A stretch of 64,000 bases of DNA from Phytophthora colocasiae (taxonomy: Eukaryota; Oomycota; Peronosporomycetes; Peronosporales; Peronosporaceae): assembly GCA_018806915.1 (NCBI GenBank), contig JAGKQI010000049.1, forward strand, positions 1,488,001 through 1,552,000, written 5' to 3'. The stretch's first letter is position 1. Every line of letters begins with the position of its first letter. Of the stretch, positions 1 through 10,876 are shown in pieces. The notes below the pieces were generated by a model. It made no database searches. It was given only the letters and a program-made list of their open reading frames with translations, and had not been told where the DNA came from. The position numbers and the translations under genes were made by a program.

Positions 1-4
1 GTTC

Positions 5-665
5 GTGAACTCAAATTATGACGATGAAATGGCTAATGTACTTCGCTTTACAACTCCGTATGTGGCAGGCCACGTGGAAAAGGAATACGCTCGCGCTCTA
101 GACAGTGAGGATGACTATAATTTCGTCCGTGATGATCAGGATCTACATTGTGTACACGTCCAAGAAGGCCTAAAGCCTTATCAATTACGAGATGATGATT
201 GGCGGTGTACATGCGACTTCTCCTATCTATGCGGCTACCTTGCCGCCACGTTATCGCCTATCGAAAGAGCATTTCTGTTGCGGGCGCACTCATTCCATGG
301 ATACGGATTGACGAGAGGTACGAGATTCGAATATTGCAATGGATTTCCAGGATTATTTGTTTCGTCCAGGATTTCCCAGGTTTTTCATGGAAATAACCAG
401 GATTTTTATTTTTACTTTGTAGATGGACGAATCCTCAAAGAGAACTTGTCAAAGTCAAACAGTTTTGTTACGAACGTTTCGGGGACGCATCCGTTGGTGG
501 AGCTGTTAAGCGAACGCGGACTCAAGCGCAGAGGTACACTGAAGCTGTACGAGCAACTCATTTAATCGCTTCGGAGTTAGCAGATATCGAGGATAATGAC
601 GAGTTCGAGTCTATGTTGGAGTTTGTCACTCAGCAATGGAGAAACGTGCGCCAACGCACAAAGTG
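5..665 (+). pseudogene. MULE transposase C-terminus with split SWIM zinc finger
   Basis: A SWIM finger (CxCx-nCxH) is visible but split between frames: the CTC part (about 207-215) reads in one frame and PCRH (about 240-251) in the next, so a frameshift lies near 225-235. After that, the second frame continues to about 665, apart from one stop near 395, through the usual MULE tail with FRATHLI-like (here VRATHLI), SELADIED and QQWRNVRQR segments. The Cys and His ligands belong to the zinc finger found after the DDE core in MULE transposases. It is a remnant, not a working gene. Confidence 0.65.
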
Positions 666-1329
666 AGTACGTCGCCACAAGGTACTAATCACGGCAACGA
701 AGGTCTCGATGAGCATGAAGGTGAAGAGGCTGAAGCCGACTCTACTGCATTGAAGATTAAGTTGAACCCGAAAGCTCGAAAAGTGGGAAGACCAAAGCTC
801 GATAAAAGAAGACAATTTCGAATGAAAAACAGAGCGCAAATGGTTTGAGGCTTCGGAGTCTGGACGGAAAAAATCGGGGGACGCTACGCTTGAACAAGTA
901 TTGGAATCTCTGGATCGTGACCGACCAGGTCTCATGGAATGTCGACGTCGTTTGTTTGGAATTCTCGTTAAGTTCGCAGAGGCGGAGTCAAAGAAACCAA
1001 AGTTCAAGAGAATGAAGAATCCAGTGTTAAATCGAGATGCGTTTTACCTGTTGCCTCCAAAGCTCTTGGCAGCGTGCTTGGCAGTATTACCCGTGGCTAA
1101 TACGCAGGAGAGTGCTATTTCAGTGGACGACCCTGAATCTCAAGCCTCCCAGACCGACCGTCTCATCGATACCGTGCAAATTAAGGATGTTGGCAGTTTC
1201 TCACGCAAGCAAATAGAGATTTTCAAGCGCGTGGACAATGTGAAGGTTTTTGTAGAGCTTGGGATCCAGTTACACATTTGGCTTACACAAGAGGCCATGC
1301 CTGCTCTCCTGCCCAATACCATGGACTAG
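666..1329 (+). pseudogene. MULE linker with AT-hook-like motif
   Basis: Two overlapping open frames carry the linker between the SWIM finger and the protease. The first (to 848) is acidic and then basic, with the AT-hook core KVGRPK near 780-800. The second (901-1329) is helical and has no recognised domain. A frame change near 830-850 joins them, and a further change near 1280-1320 leads into the protease. The function of the linker is unknown; the AT-hook suggests minor-groove DNA binding. Confidence 0.5.
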
Positions 1330-2123
1330 TTGCAGACGTGGCAGCAGATGTTTTGAATTCGTACCCATACAAGTCGTTAGAGGGACTGGTGAATCATCCC
1401 GGATATAAGTTCACTCTTTTGTATCGCGCAACACCTCCCACGTGGCTAACGGATGCTGCGATTCAGGCATGCTGCGAGCGTCTGTACCAGAAGACCAATG
1501 ATTCTCGATTTGCTGGTTTTATCATCGGAAGTGTTTCGAAGAAGAGAACTCGGACCGCCGACGAAAGTCTTGTCGAGTCGACCGTGCATGCAAGGTTAAT
1601 GAGTCAAATTGCCGAGCAAGGTGTCGACACTGTTTTCCTGCCGATCAACTTTATGAACGCGCATTGGTGCTGCATCGTTGTGAAGGTTGAGACAAAGCGT
1701 ATCTACTTCTACGACCCGCTCGGTCAAGCACCATACAAGAACACATGCCAAACCATCGCCACACGTCTAAAGGTTACTGGTCTGCAAGAGTACGAGGTCA
1801 TCGCGCAGAATAACCCCATTCAGTTCGATTCGTTCAGCTGTGGTGTTTATGTGTGCTGGATGTTTATCCGCCTTGCTGTCCGTGGGCTGAGAGTTGATAT
1901 GAATGCCAATGCACTACCCAGACGTCGCTTCGAGTTATTCTACTTCTTGAAGACAGGAGATTGCTCGCGGATGAACCCGAAGTGGATACGACGCCTCCAG
2001 GTGACGACGACGAGGACAAGGCTCCACCCCCAAGCCAGGACGAGGAAGAGGACCAGCTCCCAGCGACCCAAGCCGCCCAGTAACTTCGTCGGAGATAGGT
2101 TTCTGCTGCTATCCTTTCATTAA
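1278..2123 (+). pseudogene. Ulp1-type (C48) cysteine protease domain of the MULE
   Basis: This 281-residue frame carries the Ulp1/SENP catalytic set in order: His in NAHWCC, Asp in YFYDPLG, Gln in NNPIQFDS, and Cys in FSCGVYVC. Ulp1 proteases process or remove SUMO; transposon-borne versions are common but their role is not settled. The catalytic residues are intact. The N-terminus is joined to the linker only through a frameshift, and the acidic C-terminal tail (about 1970-2085) reads in another frame. I therefore treat it as part of a broken element, although the protease core itself could still fold. Confidence 0.75.
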
Positions 2124-2593
2124 GTTTATCAATACATGTTATTTTGCATTTCAGCTTGTTGTTTGGGAAGTTATACAGAGTAACAACATCTTCAATACGT
2201 CCAACGACGCTACGCCCCCACATAGTTCCTGTTGACCCATCATGCTGCTGTCACTGCAAAATCTTGTAACGACCAGGACCAGGAGTATTCCATGCTTGTC
2301 CAGGATTAATCCTGGATTCGTTTTGGCCCCACGTTTATATCTTCTCATCTTTTTATATCTTCCTGTATCTTCCCCATACCAAAATTTATCCGACTTCCGA
2401 CCGCTCACTTCCGACCACTCCGACTGTACCAAAGTTTTGGAACACACCAAAAAAGGAAGGCTCAAATCTGAGCCACTCAATTTGCACCCACGCCCACTAA
2501 AAGCAGCCGCCGACAAGCCGAGCGCTCCCTCATTCATCATTTTTTTCAAGGTAGCGCTCAAGCCTCCAAGGCCTCAAGACCCCCCGCCCCCTC
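2124..2593. other. Non-coding stretch
   Basis: About 470 bases between the MULE remnant and the tRNA-like fold. I see no supported gene. It contains one 18-base perfect palindrome (2299-2316, listed separately). Confidence 0.5.
2299..2316. repeat. 18-bp perfect palindrome
   Basis: TCCAGGATTAATCCTGGA is its own reverse complement. A 16-base palindrome with the same 14-base core (CAGGATTAATCCTG) occurs at 5247-5262, so the pair brackets the tRNA-like fold and the Crypton. Its meaning is unknown. Confidence 0.6.
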
Positions 2594-2664
2594 GCTTGCA
2601 TGGCCCAATGGTAGGGCCCGAGCCTAAAAACTCGGAGGTGCTGGTTCGATTCCAGCTGCAAGCA
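2594..2664 (+). ncRNA. tRNA-like cloverleaf, probably a SINE head or pseudo-tRNA
   Basis: The sequence folds as a cloverleaf: a perfect 7-bp acceptor stem GCTTGCA/TGCAAGC, a 4-bp D stem GCCC/GGGC with loop AATGGTA, an anticodon stem CCGAG/CTCGG and a T arm GCTGG-TTCGATT-CCAGC. Internal promoter boxes A (TGGCCCAATGG) and B (GGTTCGATTCC) for RNA polymerase III are intact. The anticodon loop has 8 bases (CCTAAAAA) instead of 7 and no unambiguous anticodon, and a TG-rich low-complexity run follows. tRNA-derived SINEs are known in Phytophthora, so a SINE head is the preferred reading; a functional but odd tRNA is the alternative. Confidence 0.6.
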
Positions 2665-2893
2665 TCCAGTGTGAGAGTGTGCATGTGTGCGTGTTTGTGT
2701 ATGTGTGTGCGTGCTATTGCTGAGTGGTTGGCTTGAGTTAAACTTTGTGTGCTTAGCTCAGAGGTTAACATTGCTGTTCCGCAAGGAGGTTAAGCTTTGT
2801 GTTCTGGGCTTGGTGGTTACGAGTCTCTTTTCAAGCATTCAATACATGATCGTTTGCAGTTCATTGTGTGTTTAATGGCTGTGTTTGAATGTC

Positions 2894-4935
2894 TTACTCG
2901 CTAACCTGCTCCAAAATGTTCTGTGTGTAGCCTGGGGATGGATCTTGGATGGCAGGAGTTTGCAGGAGCCGTTCGTGGCGCTCAATCATGGTGTTGAGTG
3001 CACCAGAGCGATGAAGGGCACGCAGGTGCTTGAGGACGGCACCTGAACCACGGGAGCTGATGCTGCGCTCGCCAAGAAATGCGAGGACGGACTTCTCAGC
3101 ACGAGCCCCAAGTGCCAGAACCTGATCGCGGTAGTCTGGTGTCGCTGCGTCAGCACAAATCCATCCTCTAGAAACAGCTTCATGAACGCGACAAGCTGCT
3201 TGGCATCCGACTTCTGCTGCTTCGAGATCGGTGCACGCCACAGCCGAGGATCTTGAGCGTACCACGCGTACCAAGTCGCACGAAGGTGAGTTACTGCTGA
3301 TCTGCGCTGCTTCTTCTTGATCTTGCTGACGTCGCTTGTGTCAGTTTCTGGCTTGTGTCTCTTGTTTGACGCTTGTATAGGGTCGTTGTTCAGTTTAGCC
3401 TCAAGCGCATCCATCCTAGCATCCTGTCGCTTCGTGTGCTCGATAAAGTGATTAATGACAGCAGCCTGGTGCACGATGATCTTCTGCTCGTTGCTCGGTC
3501 CTGCCGGTTGCTTTGCTGCCTCCTGTTGCTGTTGGGTGTGATGGCTTGCTGTCCTCACAGGTTGACTCAGGGCTTGCAAGATGCGATGACCATGCGAGCA
3601 GTTCAGCACGCGAGCTGCCACAGTCGACAGCACAAGCTTCAATGCGTTTGACAGCTGGAGTTTCAGCGTTCAAGGCCTTCAGCAGCGGATAGTGACGAAG
3701 AACACTAGCGGTAAGCACATCCAGCACGGCTTGATTCACATTGTGTCGTGTGGTTTCTAGACCGTGGCAAGTGGTGAACAGAAGGCGCTGGAATTTGGTG
3801 ATCGTCGCTTTAGTCTGAGAGTCGAAGGCGGTCAAGTCTTGGAGAGGCACCTTGGCGTCAGCACCATATCCGCTGAGTATTTTACTGACTTTGTGGTCTT
3901 CTTTGCTCGTGTTGAAGATGTAGTTGAAGCCCTTGTTTGTTGTGCTCATGTTCCAGGCACCGCGATCGAAAATCCAACGCGCAGTTAGCTCTCCACTGCC
4001 ATTAGCATGCTGTGCCCCACCGCGGCGGAAGGAGTGAGACGTCAGCGCGGCCTTGACTCCAGCTGCGACGCTGATCCTGTCCAGCACGCGGTTCACATGA
4101 GCGTAGATGGTTGGTGTTGTGTCTACCCCTGCAGCTGATGGTGCGTTGAGTCCAGCGGAGTCAGCAGGATGATCGAGAATCTCCAGCAACGGCACATCAG
4201 CGGACAGCGAGATCGCAGCTTGGCAGGAGGTCTGGCAGGTTGTCGATAACGTTGGGGCATGGAGCGGTCTGCATCAGCAGAGCTAGAGCCATGGCGAACA
4301 TTGGGCACGTCTCGAAGGCCGTCCCAGGAAGAGAGACAAGCCTTGCTCTTCCGATGTCTTCATCCGGATAAAGCGAACGAAGAGCACACTGCCAGCGTCG
4401 ATGGACACGTTTGGCTTACGCAGCAGTGCGAGGTCTGACGCTCGTCCAAAAAGGTGCCACAACAAGCACAAGAGTGCAGCGTCCTGATAGTCACTAGAAC
4501 AGCTTGCATTAACATACAAATACATTAGCATTCGTTTCAAATCACTCTTTGTACATGGTGGTGCCTTGTTGATAAAGCCACCACCGTCACGCTTCATGCA
4601 AAAATTGTCTAGCGTCTTCCCCATTTTCAGCAACCGCGCTTCCAGTGAAGCACGGTGCTGAGGAAACTGGTCAGGAGCCATAGCTTAGCTTGCCTATAGT
4701 ACTGCATTGAAGTATTTCTCGCAAGCGGCTTGCCGTTTTTGCCCTCAACAAACGCAAGATGCATACCAAACTTGTCCATTACGGACACAAAGCACTTCCC
4801 ACTATCGTCACGCTCAATACAGACACGCACATACTCCTCTGTCACACACTCAGACTTTAGAAACCGCATGAATGCCGCTACGGCAGTTGCCTTGGCACGC
4901 TTGGTGTTTCCCGGCGCTAGCTCTTCTAACCCCAT
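2894..4935 (-). pseudogene. Crypton-type tyrosine recombinase, frameshifted
   Basis: Reading leftwards from 4935, consecutive fragments form a tyrosine recombinase. An N-terminal SAM-like helical part spans about 4935-4680. A catalytic part follows with the first Arg in FGRASDLALLRK (about 4440). The HxxR box is HSFRRGGAQHA (about 4030-4000), and a candidate nucleophile Tyr lies in SKILSGYGAD (about 3875). Downstream are helical regions and a Lys/Arg-rich segment with a Trp/Tyr-rich motif near 3290-3220. Cryptons are DNA transposons that use such an enzyme and lack inverted repeats. The frame changes near 4660, near 4310-4190 and near 3500-3180, so this copy is broken. Some of these changes could be introns, but no convincing splice sites were found. 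Confidence 0.7.
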
Positions 4936-5313
4936 TCCTCTTGTCGGATAGATAGGAAATATTTAAGTGATATGAGTTTGACTTGCTTCTTGAGAGTCCA
5001 TACACATATTTGACGGAGCTTTCCGACTCGATACGTCGGAACGGCTGGCTTACAGGACTTGCCTTTTTTAGAGCGATGTGATTGGTAGAAAATGACTATC
5101 AAATGATCTGTGATTGGTCGGAACATTCCATCTCGATGCCTATTGGCTTTTGCGCGAAAACCTGAATGCATACAAATTCCAAGTATGGTCGGATGGATTG
5201 TCATATTCAACCATATGACCGTAATGCTAAATACGATGATGTGTATACAGGATTAATCCTGTGTTGAATAATGTATTTCTCCAGAACTATAATACTGGAC
5301 TCCAACACCTGCC
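4936..5313. other. Non-coding stretch with palindrome
   Basis: Spacer between the 5' end of the Crypton frame and the 3' end of the minus-strand gene at 5314. It contains the second palindrome (5247-5262). No gene is supported. Confidence 0.5.
5247..5262. repeat. 16-bp perfect palindrome
   Basis: ACAGGATTAATCCTGT is perfectly palindromic and shares its central 14 bases with the palindrome at 2299-2316. Confidence 0.6.
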
Positions 5314-7210
5314 TTATTTTTTTGCGTTGATCTTTGTCACTTTACGCTTCTTCTTCTTCTTTGCTTTAGGTTGACTGGCCGGCATTTTCACTTTGACTTT
5401 ACTAGCCTTTTTCTTTGCTTTTTTTCGCTTCGGCTTACTTTGTCCAACCTGATACGTCGGTGTCTTGATGCTGGAGTCCTTCATGTATGTAGCCAGCAGT
5501 TGGTAGTATTGATCCCGGTCTGCATGGCGTTGAAGCTTCTTAATGTGTCCTTTTAGGACCTTCACACACTTTTGAACCGTAGGATCTTCACGAGAAACCC
5601 ACCCAAGCGTCACGTGGTTAACAATTTCCCTAAAAGAATCCAGCCTCCCCTTAATCTCCGTCACTGTTGAGCAGGTATCGGGTTGTTCAATCCCCTTGAG
5701 AAACTTGGCTGCACGGTCTTTAATACGCGACAGAAAATCTTGCGCTCGGAAGCTTGGGGTTTCAGCGATTAATTCGATCATCCTATCTGTTAAACTGACA
5801 AAAAAGAAGTTAGCTTTTGTAAGAATGTGTGAAAAGCTACAGCACACTTACAACACTAAGAATTCTTCTTCCATGGCCAACTGGCGGATAACATCCACAA
5901 GTAAAGCATAGAAACACAGGAGATCTGGCTCGCGAGGCGCATCTCTTGTCCACCTCGACACAATGGTCGCAGCCCGATGCACACGGTTGTTTCTTGTCCT
6001 GGTCCAAGGTACAGAGGTCTCCGCTTTGAAGGAAATGAGCAGACCAAGCAGTTGCTGTCTGTGTTCGGAAAACGGCATTTCGTCGATCAGGTGTGCACGT
6101 TGCTTTAAAGTATGGCATGGATCGGTTAGGTTGTTGATTCTCGTAGCTGAAACACCAGTGCTGCTGGTAGTTTTTGTGCCTCCAGAAAACCATTTTAGCT
6201 TGGAATTGAGTTCGCTGATTAGTCTGTAATAGCACAACACACGAATGAGTATGTGCAGCAGTTAATAAAACCAAGGGCTTGTAGACAAAACAGTAACTAC
6301 GATCCATACTGTACCTGTCGATTTCGACCGTTTGCTCAGACGCTACTGGACGATCTTTAACATAGGCAGTCACTGCCTCAGCGTAAGATCGATAGAATGC
6401 GACACACTGAACTTGTTTCGTCGGGTCACCTGCCCACTTCACCACGAACTTCAGCGAGCTGATCACTTCAAACCTCTGTCTGCCATCAACATCTCCAAGC
6501 ACGGAGTCCTTCAGTGCCAGCAGAATATCTGGAGTTATCAGAATCCGATCCTTTCTAGGTAGATCGTTCACCTCCTGTACAATGGGCTTTAGGTGTACAG
6601 CGGGAAGTCGAATCCGTGTGACAGCACTCTTACTATTACCCATAGCAACGACAATCGTATCCTTTACCGGCTCCTTTCTTACCGGCGTTAGCTCTTGTTT
6701 GGACGATGGAGTCTGCTCCTGTTGAGCCTTCATAAGCGCCTTCAGTGCTGCTTCGCTGCCACCAATTTCATCCTCCTCCTCTGACTCCAATTCAGAATCT
6801 GATGAGGAATCCGAATCCAGTTGAGCCTCGGAGTTTGACGCTGGAAGTGAGTCGCTTTCTTCTGCTTTCTGGGGTGGAACTGGAGCTTTCTCGTGCACAA
6901 TTTCTGCTTTCCGTTTAATACCAATACTCTCAGTCTTCACGCCCACCGCAATCTTTTCCACTTTTTTCGCCAATTTATCGTTCAGACCCATTGAGCTCAC
7001 CATTGCCGCGTTTAAACCTGCAGTTGACCCGTTGTTTTGCTCCAATTGCGCGACTGCATTGCGTATCTCCACCAATTTAATCATAGCTGCATTCACATCA
7101 TCTAGTGCACTACTGACACATGTTAATTCCTCTTTTAATACTCCGTTCCAGGCCGCATGAAGCTCACGAGGCTGAAGTTGCGCGAGGACGCGCTCGGTTA
7201 GCATCTCCAT
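5314..7210 (-). CDS. Coiled-coil/helical triple-module protein (family member 1)
   Basis: Three exons: 7210-6315, 6223-5852 and 5794-5314, with introns of 91 and 57 nt, both GT-AG and phase 2; 582 residues. The first 90 residues are helical and match the N-terminus of the two plus-strand genes at 7322 and 9243. An acidic Ser/Glu-rich linker (about residues 125-155) follows. Three helical modules of about 100 residues come next, the first in exon 1 and the others each in its own exon. The C-terminus is a 40-residue Lys-rich tail that looks like a nuclear or nucleic-acid-binding signal. I do not recognise the family. It is divergent from the gene at 7322, with only 111 bases between the two ATGs, so a shared promoter is likely. 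Confidence 0.75.
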
Positions 7211-7321
7211 TGACGTTTACGCTGTGAAATGATTGGTCCAAACAAATTGGTGTAAAATACAAAACGTACCATACAAATGGTACAGCTTTTGACAGCCAAG
7301 AAACGATAGTGCGTGTCAATC

Positions 7322-8977
7322 ATGGCAACGGACACGACTGCACTTTACGAGCGCATCTTGCAGCTGATACATGTGGACGAGCTTAGAGACAGCTACAATG
7401 TCGTACTTAGTGAAGAAATATTGCAATTGAACCGTGCAGTGGACGACGTTGTGACTGCATTTGCCAAGCTGCAGGAAGTCCGTAAAGCTGTGCGTCAATT
7501 GCAGCAGAAATCGATTGGAACCCGCAGTAGAAGTCTCACAGAGACGATGGACGCAACATTGGAGATGCAGAAGAAACTTAATGAGACAGTGGACTTGGTG
7601 GTTACTGAAATGACAAAGGTAAATCAAAAAGTATCCATGACCAAAGTTTGAGCTATTGTGACATATACCTGCTTGACAGGCGTGTGGTAAAAGGAAAACA
7701 ACTCAAACGTGTGGCAATGAGAGTCGGAAAAAGTTGCTGAAGACAGAGGTCAAGAGTGGAGATATCGTACAAACTACACAGGGGAAGATGAAGAGTTTGC
7801 AGGAAAGTAAACGGAAAGAAGAGAATTCTTTGACGAATGAGATGGACCAAAGTGGCGGTGACGAAAATGTGAAGGGAATTTCCCTCTGGGCCTCAGAGCT
7901 GGATACTACAAGCTGCCAGGAAACATTACGGAATATGACTCGGCTGTCTGCTGACGAGAGAAATAAGCACTTATCTGGTGTGCTGTCAAAACTGGCCGGA
8001 TTTATGCCTTCTTATGGCGACAAGGCATCAATTTTGAAGCATGTGATCGTTTGGGTCGAGCAGAGTGTTCAAAACGGAGACAATTTAGCAGTATACGATC
8101 ACTTCTGCAATGATACGAGGAAAATGATCGACAAGTGTCCCCAACGTGATGCAAAGATTGAGCTACAGCGGTATGTATTTCAGGCTTGCGAATTGATGGC
8201 CTTGCATGAGTACTTATAACATTGCATATATTCCAGGTTGAATAACTCGTTGAACAGTTTTCTCAACAGAAGTGAGAACGGAAGCACTGAAGGCATTGCC
8301 AGTTCTAAGCCGACTTTTCATCGCAGCTACGAACTGCTTGTCTGGAGGGTAAATGCGATGGATCTTAGTGAAAGAGCCAAACATATTCCTGAAGTCTTTA
8401 AGTCGTTGGAAAATGAGATGTTCCAAGATGCCTCAAAATGGGAGAAGAAGAATGAGGCGGGTAATTTGGCCAAATCTCTGGCAATCGTGCGTCTCTGGGG
8501 TGAAAACCTCCCCAAAGAGTCATGTCTCCGCAAATTGTTTGGGGATTTGGTTGAGCACATGCAACCAATTACGGACAAGATATCAAATTTCAAGAAAAAA
8601 ACTAGGATCTACAGGTACAGTATTTAGATCTCCGCGTCAATCGTTCTACTACTAATCAATTGTTTCGTAGCGAAATGATCAGCTTCCAGAAAATCGCTGG
8701 AATAACCCCTTCCGAACGCGGTCAAACTCGAGCTCAGATGCTCTTGAAGAAAGTGAAGCAGCTGAATGGTAAATCCAGAGATGCAATTGACACGTGCATT
8801 TTTCTGCTGGGAGACGTCCTTCTACACCGTGAAAGCGATTGGAAACCACTGAGTGATCCTATCGTGAAAGAGTGCTACGATCGCTTGGTAAAAATTGTGA
8901 GCTCGTCACCGAAGGACTTTTCGAAGCAGCGCACCAACATTTTGGAAAAATGGATGGGTATACGTACAACCTCGTAG
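7322..8977 (+). CDS. Coiled-coil/helical triple-module protein (family member 2)
   Basis: Four exons: 7322-7618, 7680-8170, 8237-8614 and 8671-8977, with introns of 61, 66 and 56 nt; 490 residues. The ATG at 7322 is the first in frame. Exon 1 ends in phase 0 and encodes a 99-residue helical domain. Introns 2 and 3 are both phase 2 and fall directly after an LQR or YR-type end of each helical module. Modules 1 and 2 share the pattern LS-x2-ER-x-KH followed by a leucine-rich helix. No transmembrane segment or signal peptide is seen. The function is unknown. The N-terminal exon is almost identical in DNA to that of the gene at 9243, while the later exons have diverged. Confidence 0.8.
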
Positions 8978-9242
8978 TTCGGATAGAGATTTTTTTGCTT
9001 GTTCATTACATCTTTTAACAAACGCTACATGACATGAAGAGTTTTGCGTACGCCATTTACGATTTTGGGCGGAGAACTATTCGTGTTGAACGTTTATCAG
9101 TTGCCAGCAAGAAATTCCAGACGTGTTTTTCAACGGAGTACGAACTGGAATGATTAGTCCAAACGAATTAGTGTAAAATACATAACGTACCACAAACAAG
9201 GTACAGCTTTCGACAGCCAAAAAACAATAGTGCGTGTGAATC

Positions 9243-10876
9243 ATGGCAATGGACACGACAACGCTCTACGAGCGCATCTTGCAGCTGATACATGTGGACG
9301 AGCTTAGAGACAGCTACAATGTCGTACTTAGTGAAGAAATATTGCAATTGAACCGTGCAGTGGACGACGTTGTGACTGCATTTGCCAAGCTGCAGGAAGT
9401 CCGTAAAGCTGTGCGTCAATTGCAGCAGAAATCGATTGGAACCCGCAGTAGAAGTCTCACAGAGACGATGGACGCAACATTGGAGATGCAGAAGAAACTT
9501 AATGAGACAGTGGACTTGGTGGTTACTGAAATGACAAAGGTAAATCAAAAAGTATCCATGACCAAAGTTTGAGCTATTGTGACATATACCTGCTTGACAG
9601 GCGTGTGGTAAAAGGAAAACAACTGAAACGTTTGGCAATGAGAGTCGGAAGAAGTTGCTGAAGACAGAGGTCAAGAGTGGAGATGTCGTACAAACTACAC
9701 AGGAGAAGAAGGAGGATTTTCAGGAAAGTAAACGGGTGGAAGGCAAACCTGCGACGAATGAGGCGGGTGACAGAATTGGCGGCAATGAGGTAGCGGGAGA
9801 TTCTCCATCGGTGTCGGACCGTGATATTACTGGCTTCCTGGAAACAATGCAGGATATGAATCGGTTGTCTGTGGTTGAGAGAAGCAAGCACATACCTGAT
9901 TTCCTATCAAAGCTCGCGGACTTTATGCCTTCGATTCGTGAACACAAGCAAGTATCAATTTTGAAGTATGTAATTGTTTGGGCCGAATTGAGCGCTGAAT
10001 ATGGGGGCAGTTTAGAAGCGTACGATCGCTTTTGCACGCAAATGACTGCGATGATCGACAAGTGCCCTCGACGTAACACAAAAGCTGGGTTGCAGAGGTA
10101 TGTGGTACATGTGCGAATTGATGGACTTATTTAAGCTTACAACAAATTCTGTATGCATTAGGCTGAACAATGTCTTGTGCGCCTTACTCAACAAAATCAA
10201 AAACGAGACCAAAGGTTTTGCCAATACCGACTCAGATTTCCATCGTAGTTACGAATTGCTGATCTGGCGGGTAAACGCGATGGATCTGTCTGAAAGGGCC
10301 AGTTATATTCCTGAAGTTCTCAGCTCGCTCAAACATGAAATATTGCAAGGTGGCTCAGCAGGCATTAAGACTTTAACAAAGGCTTTGAGAACAGTGAGGA
10401 CTTGGAGTAAAGAACTCCCCAAAGAGTCTAGTGTCCGCCAACTATTCGGTGAGATGACTGAACACATCCAGTTGCTTATGGACAAGACGTCACACCTTGA
10501 GACAAAAACTTTAATCAACAGGTACAGTATGTTGAGTTCTGGTCCATTCGTCCTACCACTGATTAATGATTTGACTTGCAGGGAGATACAACAGTTCAAG
10601 AAAATCAGCGGGAGAACCCCCTCCGAATGCGGCCGAACTCAAGCCCAGAGACTTCTGAAGAAAGTGAAGCAATTGAATCGTGCATCCAGTACAAAGGCGG
10701 TCGACACGTGCATTTTTCTACTTGGAGACGTTATTCTACTTAGTAAAAGCAAGTGGAAACCTCGACAGGATCCTATCGTGAAACAGTGCTACGATTGCTT
10801 GGTGAAGACACTGAAGGCATCCTCACAAGTAAAATGCCCAAAGCAGCGCATAGACCTCTTGGAGAGCTGGATGTAA
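9243..10876 (+). CDS. Coiled-coil/helical triple-module protein (family member 3)
   Basis: Four exons: 9243-9539, 9601-10097, 10162-10521 and 10582-10876, with introns of 61, 64 and 60 nt; 482 residues. It has the same exon plan and intron phases as the gene at 7322. The last intron (10522-10581) has no stop and a length divisible by three, so its retention would keep the frame. Modules: residues about 135-265 (ER-x-KHIPDFLSKL), about 266-385 (ERASYIPEVLSSL) and about 386-482. It is a tandem duplicate of the preceding gene, 265 bases downstream. The function is not recognised; the helical repeats suggest protein-protein or nucleic-acid binding. Confidence 0.8.
9267..9624 (+). repeat. Near-perfect tract shared with 7346-7703
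   Basis: From the ninth codon of exon 1, through intron 1 and 24 bases into exon 2, the two tandem genes are identical base for base by eye (about 358 bp). The upstream regions (about 7202-7321 and 9121-9242) and the later exons differ clearly. The pattern fits a recent gene-conversion tract. Confidence 0.8.

Larger units (their letters stand above)
1..2123 (+). mobile_element. Decayed Mutator-like element (MULE) with Ulp1 protease
   Basis: Conceptual pieces of one MULE protein lie in order on the plus strand but in changing reading frames: a SWIM zinc finger, a basic AT-hook-like segment, a helical linker and a C-terminal Ulp1 cysteine protease. MULEs that also carry a Ulp1-type (C48) domain are known in eukaryotes. 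The 5' part, including the DDE transposase core, lies outside the window. No terminal repeats are visible, so the true boundaries are unknown. Several frameshifts make this copy inactive. Confidence 0.7.
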
